From NCBI RefSeq assembly GCF_026262505.1, contig NC_067204.1, positions 2,699,797-2,763,796 of the forward strand: a DNA stretch of 64,000 nucleotides, in the 5' to 3' direction. The stretch is from Trichomonas vaginalis G3. Taxonomy: Eukaryota > Parabasalia > Trichomonadida > Trichomonadidae. The notes under the pieces were generated by a model. That model worked only from the letters and a program-made list of their open reading frames with translations, ran no database searches and had not been told where the DNA came from. Every line of letters begins with the position of its first letter. Position 1 is the stretch's first letter. Made by a program: the position numbers and the translations under genes. Shown in pieces: positions 56,720 to 64,000 of the stretch.

Positions 56720-57847
56720 TAAAAACTTATCAAAAGAAAATTAAAAAAAAATGTAAGAGGATTCGTAATGTGAATAATCACATACTCTCTATATATCAGA
56801 AAATTTCATTTATTCTCAAGGATCTGATATATTTGATTGTTTCTTGATAATTCTGCTTCAAAATTTTGTCAGAAAAGGATACAACGAATCCTTTTGTAAT
56901 AGCTGTAAAGTTTGCGATATTAAATATTCTATATTCATCTGGTTTAAATTTATCGGTGGGATTAGAATGGAGGAGGCGTCACACTGGCATCGCAGTGTAA
57001 ACCATTCAGTTTTCTAATAAATGGTTTATTGATTTTATCTTTTTTGATATTTGTACTAAATACTAAATGGCTTAATTTTAATTGACTTCTTTTTTTATTA
57101 CCTTCAAACTTAAACCAGTTTTCTTACGTAAAGTCTCCCTATCGTTTTTCTGCCTCAATATTGAGTGAACCTCTACGAAAGAAAAGGAGTTTATTGATTT
57201 TACAGATTTAGACTTTTTTTCCATGAATTCATAACAAATGAGGAGTCATAAGCAATACATATCATAAATTTCAATGTGTTTTCCATCTATGACCTTTTAA
57301 AAAAGTGTTGAAAATAGTTAATTAGGTAGTTATATATATTGATTCTTTTTTAGAAGGTACCAAAAAAGAAAACAAAGAGCATTGATTAAATATGAAAATT
57401 ATCGAGTTATCATATGCTTTTTTACGCACATTAAGAATCTCGTATGGAGAAAAATCTTCTCCAACTTGAAAATTCAGTTTAGTCAATATCTATTAATGCC
57501 TCCTTGGAACCCTGAAATTATTTATCATACAAAAGGTAGGTCCACCAAAAAATACGTTATTTCACAAGAAAAAAAATTCTCATGAACAACTTCAAGCGGA
57601 TTTTTCTCAGTAATAAAACTCCAAACTTCTCTTAATTGTGGAGAGAAATTGAAGTTTTCTTCATGCATGAGTATCTTAGGAAAAATTCTAGATACTTTTT
57701 CAAAACATACAATAACGCAAGATCTATTCTGTGAAACCGATTAATAGTGCAAATATGTTTATTTGCAGGTCAAATAATCGAATGTTAATTTTAATACTAT
57801 TTCCTCGAAATCGCTCTTGCAGTTTTCTTCCATTCTTCGTTTATTAG
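56720..57847. other. Host intergenic DNA with a small GC-rich island
   Basis: No gene was recognised in this 1.1-kb stretch. A local GC-rich island near 56965-57000 (GGAGGAGGCGTCACACTGGC) includes the inverted repeat ACACTG-GCATCG-CAGTGT and stands out from its AT-rich surroundings. It could be part of a small RNA or a regulatory site. The short frame at 57382-57585 has no protein-like features. Confidence 0.4.
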
Positions 57848-59095
57848 TCACCGAGTACCTACATAGTCTAAATACATTACCAAAACCAAGAAACCATCGT
57901 TACGATTTTGTGGACGATCTGGTTCATCAGATATACATGGCGCCTTATTAACATTGAAATCTCTTTTGTATTCGTTAGATAATGGACCATCTGGTTCACT
58001 ACCATCTATAACAAAGTTTTGTGCAATACAATAGACAGAGTGTTTAGAAATACTATTGCCAAGTTGAAATTTAAAATCATGTGTCCATGAAATTTCCCCT
58101 CTTTCTTCAATTATATATGTTTCAGTTTTGTTTTGATATGTACAGTTGACTCGAAGTCCATATTTAGAGATATTTAAGTTATTAGTTACGCGGACTTTGA
58201 TGACAATTTCATCTCCTGAACTATAATTAGTTTTTAAATCAGATTCATCAACGAAAAGAGAAGGAGGAAGTTTCGATACATTAAATTCATTTACATGATA
58301 CAAAACACCAAATTTAATTTGCTCGCCTGGATAAATTCTTCTATTAGTCCACCCAATCGTATAAACGGCATCATGGTCTAAAAGTGAATCTGAATCTGTT
58401 CTGTTCCAAAAATAATATTGATTTCTTTTATTAAATCTACCGAAATATATAATATCATAAGGGGTGACATGATATCCTTCTTTTCCAATGATGATATGCG
58501 AATCATTTGATCCTTTATTTTGCATAATGATTCCTTTCCTGTCATCTGCACTTGGGAACCAATGTACATTTGTGCGTTGCTTATTTTCTATCTGAACATC
58601 TGCGTGAGTATGCAAATCAATAGTATGAGGCTCTGTGTCATTATTCGTGAAAATCCATTCGATTAATAGATAGTACGGTCCGGATGGCATTGATATATTT
58701 GTTGTAACTTTAATATTTCCAAGGTTCGAAACACTTCCCTCTGTTCCTCTAATAGGTTTATATAATTTCATATCATATCTCCATATTGTCCACCAACCAG
58801 TTTTTGCAAATGTAGTCCATTTTCCTTTGTATAGAAAATCAAAATTCGTTTTATTTTGCTTTGCAAGAGGATGACTCTCTCCATTTTCTACTTTAGCTAT
58901 ATCTAAATCATAAGCATTGCCATTCTTTAAATAATATCAGCAAAATGTGATGCTAGTATCATTTTCGCATTCAGGATTTATATCATTAACTTCTAGAGGC
59001 ATATAATATACTTTTTCCTTCTTAGGACTGTAAATCGGAATCTTTTCATCATTACTGATCGATGCAGACAAAACTTGAAATAAATACATGTTCAT
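57848..59095 (-). pseudogene. Host secreted or surface protein gene with a premature stop
   Basis: The frame begins around MNMYLFQVLSASISNDEKIP, a short hydrophobic start that could be a signal peptide, and then reads 'YYMPLEVNDINPECENDTSI'. An in-frame TGA at 58935-58937 interrupts it, after which the same frame stays open for about 360 codons to 57848. The long part has several N-glycosylation sequons (NRTDS, NVSK, NKTE), paired cysteines and beta-rich repeats such as 'SGDEIVIKVRVTNNLNISKY', suggesting an extracellular Ig-like or lectin-like protein. Because the rest of the frame is undamaged, the loss is recent, a polymorphism, or a sequence error. No family was recognised. Confidence 0.6.
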
Positions 59096-60891
59096 TAAAT
59101 TTTGACAAAATCTTAAATTTTCATTGAAGTGCTTCAATATATATATATACACACATATAAAAGACCTAAAATATCCGTGTAAACAACACAATTACCTTGG
59201 CATATACAAAATTTGTGATAAATTGACGGCTAAAAAATTGAGCAAATTATCTCGGACTTTTCAGAGAATTGAGCCAATCATTGAAAGCAGATGAAGACTA
59301 GTAATTACCATCGGACTATTTCAGTCATAAGGAGCTTGGTACATTACGATCGAGGAAAAATTGAGAGGATTAGTTTACTCTCTCAATTTTCTGAGAATGA
59401 AAAAAAAATCTCATTTAAAGTGATTTTAAACATAAAATTCTTTATTTTTAACAAGGGGATAACACCTTTTGTTGTGTTATCAATAATGAATTGGTATTCA
59501 TTGCGTAAAATTGAGAAATTGTTCCTTCGAAATATTATCTTATAAGATTAATTTCGAGTGGGACAGCCAAATGGTTATAAGTGGGATCATTGGGGATAGA
59601 TGGTGCATTTATCCTTCTGTGCTCAAGAATCGATGACGTGTTTTTTCCTTGAGTCGAAGATCACTTTTATTTTATGCATCTTATTTTTTATTCATTCTCA
59701 AAAATATGAGAGATTATAAATATTTAAATTTTATTTTGCAGTCAATACTATGCTAAAATGATATTCAGCAATTTTTGGGGTAGGTATTTTGCAGAGGTAG
59801 GGCAACGATAGAAAATTTTTGGAAAAAAAGTTCGGAGATCTTAAACGTATCATATTCCCTGCATGGTTTGGTATCTTCCGCCATGCGTTGTGCCAAACAT
59901 ATTGACACTTTCCAATAATTAATTTATGGTATGAGTCACAGAGTTAGATTATAAAAAGAAAGTAAATAATTGCAATTAGAAATCATATATGTCGGAAATC
60001 AAATGTTGATGAGCAGAAACCTTTTACTCATCATAAAAGAGATAAATCACTAAAGATTTGTATACATTAAAATTTGATATTTGGTGCTCGAAAACTGTCT
60101 GATGGGACTCCTCCAAAATGAACCAATCTATCGCTGAGGACCAAATTAGATGATGTGGATGGTGTATTCTCTAATTCTAACTTAGGAAGAATGGGAACAA
60201 AACGAATGACGACAACAACATGTCAAACATAGATTAAATATCTATGAATCAATAAAGTATACGTGCATTGAAGGTGATAACGATCACTTGAGGCTTATAA
60301 CTCTTTGACTAAATTATGCAATAATTAAATATAATCATTTTTATATTTTTATACTGATAGTAATTAATATACTATCCTGCTTAATAAATGGTATGATCAA
60401 ATTTGTTTGAAAATTTAATTATGTATATGAAACTATGTCTTCTATATAAAAATCAAAATTTTCGGACGAACCTAGATTGAACCTTTATGAAAATCTATCA
60501 TTTATGTTAATTGAGTTAATATGAATCTTTTACATATGTATATATAGCATTGATAGCTTATATAATCATGGTTTATTCCATATTAACATATTTTTTCAGT
60601 TAAATTTGTTAATAATATCATGTAACAAATTAATTCAAGATTAGAATGTCTACAAAATGCTAACAAATAAGAACAAAATACGACTTCTCGACTTAAATTT
60701 TAATATGGAGTAGTTTTTCGTTTAAATCTAATTAAAAATGAATAAAAACTTATCTTGTACTATTTTCATTCAAAGATTTTAATAATGTAAATCATGCATT
60801 TTCATAATTCAGTACAGTTCTTTTTAGAATTAAAGTTGATGAGGATGATATTTGTGATTTAAAATAATTTGTTAATGTTCACCTTTTATTC
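59096..60891. other. Host intergenic DNA next to element C
   Basis: This 1.8-kb AT-rich stretch holds no convincing complete gene. A frame at 59291-59545 lacks protein-like composition. A possible gene-end relic lies at 60067-60228. The sequence ends directly in the A-run of element C, after ACCTTTTATTC. Confidence 0.5.
60067..60228 (-). pseudogene. Possible 3' relic of a host coiled-coil gene
   Basis: About 50 codons are open on the minus strand and end in a stop at 60067-60069. The peptide reads 'RFVPILPKLELENTPSTSSN', then 'LVLSDRLVHFGGVPSDSFRA', then PNIKF. This resembles in style the end of the host gene at 55088 ('KPQFVPLALPQLKIKKYSVP'), where a FVP..LP.L pattern also precedes the C-terminus. 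No upstream coding sequence was found. Confidence 0.3.
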
Positions 60892-61025
60892 AAAAAAAAA
60901 AAAAAAAAAAAAAAAAGGTAGTGGGGCTTCCAGGCGCGTTGCGCCCTCTAGCCCTGAAGATGTTTAGTATAAATGAAGTTTATATTCGGAGGGCTTCCAG
61001 GGGCTGCGCCCCTTCTAGCCCTAAG
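60892..61025 (+). repeat. Terminal repeat of C with two hairpin modules
   Basis: The outer module is poly(A), GGTAGTGGGGCTTCC, inner stem GGCGC-GTT-GCGCC, then GAAGATGTTTAGTA. A second module, GGGCTTCCAGGGGCTGCGCC, with the GGGGC-TGC-GCCCC stem and AGCCC arm, follows at about 60990-61022. No other end in the window has two modules. Confidence 0.85.
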
Positions 61026-61320
61026 AAATTTTGCCCAAGACCCAAGAGGAGGACCGAACCCCAGCCGACCAGCCGTTGACTTTTTTGTAGAGCACTCAAA
61101 ATAGTATAACTTTGTCCGGACAAATAATGGTCTATCGTCGCTACAGGAAAAGTTACAGGCGTTCCAAGGAAGTATACTTTGAGAAGCCTTTTTCCCTTAT
61201 AGAATGAGATAGGACGGTTATTTTACAAAACTGACAACACTTTGACCGAGTAGTTTTTTGTGCTGAACAAAAAGTGTCATATAAACATCTGTCAAAAACC
61301 GCTTTTTAACTCCACTTAAA
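61026..61320. promoter_or_regulatory. Leader region of the C long gene
   Basis: The first 50 bases, CCAAGACCCAAGAGGAGGAC and onward, are unlike anything in A or B. From about 61074 (CGTTGACTTTTTTGTAGAGC) the sequence follows the AACGG-rich control region of the other copies, ending TTTAACTCCACTTAAAATG. Only part of the AACGG cluster is therefore retained. Confidence 0.5.
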
Positions 61321-64000
61321 ATGCCACGTAAGCTACGTAAGAATATACGTAAGAGGAAGAGAGCATTGAAACATCCAATAGTAAAACTGACACCACAACA
61401 ACAGTTGCAACAACAAATTATGAATGACCCCACTATGTTGCAACAAATGTCAAGCAACCCTATGCTTTTAAACCGAGTTATTGGTGCACAGAGTGGAGGT
61501 TTAAGAGCGGCACTTTTAGCGAAAATGGCAGGCTATGGTGGAGCTGCAGACGGAACAGCTTATAACCCTCAAAGTCAAATGAATTTGAGTTCACTCAAAA
61601 ATCAAATAACAGATGTCAAAAAGTCAAACATAGACATACAGAAACAAATAAGTGAAAACGAAAAGAAACTAGAATATGACAGACACACAAAGAAACTCAA
61701 TGAGTTAAACGTAGAGAAAAAGAAGAAAGAAGAACAACTGAAAGAACTAAGTACAGAGGAATATGCGAAAAAAGTGTCAGAAAAAGCAGCAGAAGTAGCA
61801 AAAATGGAACAAGATGTTATAAATTTGAAAAACCATACTACTCAATATAAAGTACTGAAAGATGAAGAAATAAAACAAAAAGCCCTGAAGACATATATGG
61901 ATAGCGATGAGTATAAAAAAGAAGTTGAAGCAAATGTAAAGGCAGAAAAACTTTTACAGTTGCAAAACCAAACCGTACAGTATGAAAACTTAGCACAAGA
62001 AAGTAAAAATAACGACGCAGCCATGCAAAAGGCAATGAAAAGCGCAGAATATATAAAAGCTAATAATGACTGGTTAGACGCCCAAGCCAACGCTAAAGCA
62101 GCCCAACTTATAGGGTCAATAAGGACAAAAATACAAGCGGATGAAGACAGTTCAAATGAAGCTTTAATGAATGCTGACTTTAAGAACGCCTTCGAAGCTC
62201 TTCATAGTAAGGTGAAACTAGTGAACGACTTCTCATCTGGAAAGAAACTGAAGTCTGAAGGTTTCGACAAAGAGTTAAGAGAAGTAGCACAAAATATGAC
62301 GAAAATAACAGATGCAGCAACGAGACAGGCAGTTCAAAGTGCCTATGACGCCGTTAGAGCAACTGTTGTGGAAAGTCAAGAAAAAGAGTTACAACAGACC
62401 AAAACAGACCTAGTAAATGCTTTCTTAAAAACGAAAAGTCAGGTAGGACATTATGCTGCAGATGGAACATATGTGCCAGCTGGTGGAACTTATATACCAG
62501 CTGGTGGAACTTATATACTAGCTAGTGGAACTTATATACCACCAAACCCTCCAAGAGAAGCACCTGCACCAGGACTACCTAAAACATTTACATCGTCACA
62601 TGGACACAGACACAGGCATGCACCAAAACCAACACAACAACAACCACAACCAGCACCACAACCAACAGTTCAAAACACTGCACCACAACCAACAGTTCAA
62701 AACACTGCACCACAACCAACAGTTCAAAACACTGCACCACAACCAACAGTTCAAAACACTGCACCACAACCAACAGTTCAAAACACTGCACAGCAACAAC
62801 CACAAACAGAGCAAGGACATAAAAGAAGTAGAGAACAAGGAAACCAAGAATTCTTAAAAATGCTTAAGGAAAATTATGGTTACCCAGATACTCTTGACTT
62901 TAGTGACAGATATAAAGAAGCTATTAGAAAGTTCAAGGAAGGAAATACTGACCCGAACCTATTTAGCTTTATGGTTCAGCACCAAATGGGATATAATTTC
63001 AAACCTGGAAAATACAAGCTCGCTAAGGGATATGATTTAATAGCATATCATCCAAATGACATGAATGAATTTACTCCGAGATATTTGGTGTCAGAGATAA
63101 ATGATAATTCAACTATCTTCATGAAACGCGTAAAAAATAGAGACGGAACGAAAGAAGAAAGGGTTATGAATGCGGATGACTTAAATAGGGAACTTGTTAA
63201 AAACGGTCTCGGAATATATGAAATGCCAGCAGATGAGGTACAAGAAACTCCACAGGAAGAAGTTCAGATACAACCAGACATGGAAGAAATAGTTCAGCAA
63301 CAACAGCTAGAAGAGCCTGAAGGAAACAAACAAGTCCCTCCTTTGGAAACTAACTTCACAGAACTAGATGAAGATTTGGAACAGCCGAAAAATCTTGACC
63401 CTCAACAAGTGTATGCGGGGAATATGGAATCTTTCCAAGAGTCTAAGAAAAATTCGGCTGACATAGTAGAAGAATATCGAAAAATGTTCGCCGACATACA
63501 AAAGACTCCAACATCAGATGAAAATATTCAGCATAGAATGGAAGAACTGAAAGAAAGTGTACGCAAATACAACAATCCTTTTTACTTACGACCATATAAC
63601 GTTCAATCTTTGGCTGAACTCGGTGAAAATAAAAGGTTAAATTTCACCAAAACATATAGAAATGAAACATTGTTTAAAGTTCATTCAGAACCTAGCCAAT
63701 ATGGAAACAAACCTACTTTTGTTTCTGCAGACTATGGAACTACAATGAGATGGGGTCATAAAGCTAATCCGGATAGGTGGTTCATAAACTTACAACCACA
63801 ATTCCAAGAAGTTGTAGACGCAATGGAAGTGAATGGTGAACCAGATATAGCTGGTATTTTCAGCGCGGCTTTAATGCCATTGAAAGATATGAAACATGCA
63901 GATATTTTGGACCAGTATGAAATGAACATGGCTGATGGAAATATAACACCTGACGTTCTAGAACATTTATCTCAAAGAACTACACAGAACCATAGAGATG
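61321..64000 (+). CDS. Long coiled-coil protein of C, incomplete at the window edge
   Basis: The frame starts MPRKLRKNIRKRKRALKHPI and appears open to the window edge, about 890 codons. It matches the long gene of A and B, with more substitutions toward its second half (e.g. 'KENYGYPDTLDFSDRY'). Two expansions are notable: three 'GGTYIPAGGTYILASGTYIP'-type units near 62470-62540, and five copies of a 27-bp unit encoding 'PTVQNTAPQ' near 62660-62790. The basic start, coiled coil and variable linker are shared with the other copies. Its role remains unknown. Confidence 0.65.
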   Translation, partial: MPRKLRKNIRKRKRALKHPIVKLTPQQQLQQQIMNDPTMLQQMSSNPMLLNRVIGAQSGGLRAALLAKMAGYGGAADGTAYNPQSQMNLSSLKNQITDVKKSNIDIQKQISENEKKLEYDRHTKKLNELNVEKKKKEEQLKELSTEEYAKKVSEKAAEVAKMEQDVINLKNHTTQYKVLKDEEIKQKALKTYMDSDEYKKEVEANVKAEKLLQLQNQTVQYENLAQESKNNDAAMQKAMKSAEYIKANNDWLDAQANAKAAQLIGSIRTKIQADEDSSNEALMNADFKNAFEALHSKVKLVNDFSSGKKLKSEGFDKELREVAQNMTKITDAATRQAVQSAYDAVRATVVESQEKELQQTKTDLVNAFLKTKSQVGHYAADGTYVPAGGTYIPAGGTYILASGTYIPPNPPREAPAPGLPKTFTSSHGHRHRHAPKPTQQQPQPAPQPTVQNTAPQPTVQNTAPQPTVQNTAPQPTVQNTAPQPTVQNTAQQQPQTEQGHKRSREQGNQEFLKMLKENYGYPDTLDFSDRYKEAIRKFKEGNTDPNLFSFMVQHQMGYNFKPGKYKLAKGYDLIAYHPNDMNEFTPRYLVSEINDNSTIFMKRVKNRDGTKEERVMNADDLNRELVKNGLGIYEMPADEVQETPQEEVQIQPDMEEIVQQQQLEEPEGNKQVPPLETNFTELDEDLEQPKNLDPQQVYAGNMESFQESKKNSADIVEEYRKMFADIQKTPTSDENIQHRMEELKESVRKYNNPFYLRPYNVQSLAELGENKRLNFTKTYRNETLFKVHSEPSQYGNKPTFVSADYGTTMRWGHKANPDRWFINLQPQFQEVVDAMEVNGEPDIAGIFSAALMPLKDMKHADILDQYEMNMADGNITPDVLEHLSQRTTQNHRD
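62660..62790 (+). repeat. 27-bp tandem repeat in the coding linker
   Basis: Five head-to-tail units of CCAACAGTTCAAAACACTGC plus ACCACAA encode PTVQNTAPQ. The units are near-identical to each other, so the expansion is recent. A and B have a shorter, irregular Gln/Pro/Thr linker at this place. Confidence 0.85.

Larger units (their letters stand above)
60892..64000 (+). mobile_element. Polinton C, first 3.1 kb of a third copy
   Basis: The A-run and GGTAGTGGGGCTTCC end are followed by sequence closely matching the 327-residue-gene end of A and B, in B's orientation, and the element runs off the window. It differs from A and B more often than they differ from each other, and the terminal 327-residue gene is not present here, so C is a separate and somewhat older lineage. 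Its visible gene remains open to the edge. Confidence 0.88.

Noticed and set aside
56965-57000. tRNA gene
   Set aside because: The GC-rich island has no T-arm GTTCRA consensus and no cloverleaf of the right length.
57382-57585. 67-codon host frame
   Set aside because: No leader, hydrophobic or conserved pattern; within the length expected by chance in AT-rich spacer.
59291-59545. 84-codon host frame
   Set aside because: Low-complexity Ile/Lys/Asn/Phe content and no start context; more likely chance.

Overview
The window looks like an accessory stretch of a trichomonad genome, most probably Trichomonas vaginalis or a close relative. The DNA is AT-rich, genes have no visible introns and very short leaders, and most of the window is filled with large Maverick/Polinton elements, which that genus is known to carry in great number. 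This assignment is inference from gene content; no host marker gene was available to confirm it.

Layout. (1) 1-2597 and 27781-29320 are parts of an older Polinton of a second family (here D), recognised by a capsid protein gene and small amphipathic protein genes. (2) 2598-27780 is a near full-length Polinton (A, about 25.2 kb) inserted into a small gene of D, with a 6-bp target duplication TAAACC. (3) 29321-54267 is a second, nearly identical copy (B, about 25 kb) in the opposite orientation, with a different 6-bp duplication, TCTATA. A and B therefore form a giant inverted repeat around a 1.5-kb spacer. (4) 54274-60891 is host DNA with one intact coiled-coil protein gene (55088-56719), one secreted-protein pseudogene (57848-59095), a possible gene-end relic, and AT-rich spacer. 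(5) 60892-64000 is the first 3.1 kb of a third, more diverged copy (C), which runs off the window.

Genes of the A/B family, in A order: a Dam-like adenine methyltransferase; a 43-residue membrane peptide; small virion-like proteins; a 282-residue protein and, divergent from it, a phage-type tail-fibre protein; a retroviral-type integrase; a second amphipathic protein; a protein-primed family B DNA polymerase; a block of small accessory genes (including an HNH-endonuclease-like protein, a Cys-rich protein and a Pro-rich protein) around a 21-bp minisatellite; a packaging ATPase; a superfamily 3 helicase; a candidate minor capsid gene; the major capsid gene; a very long coiled-coil protein; and a 327-residue terminal protein. 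The integrase would insert the element, polymerase and helicase replicate it, and ATPase, capsid and amphipathic proteins suggest a virus-like particle. Both copies are treated as fossils: A appears broken in roughly ten places, B in about fifteen or more, yet they are so alike that they must be young.

The most unusual signals are these: a sharply bounded divergent patch in the fibre gene and its neighbour between otherwise near-identical copies; terminal hairpins whose stem sequences differ between ends but keep pairing; start codons placed 16-18 bp apart across a near-palindromic motif; and recurring GGGTAGAA/TTCTACCC hairpins at gene ends.
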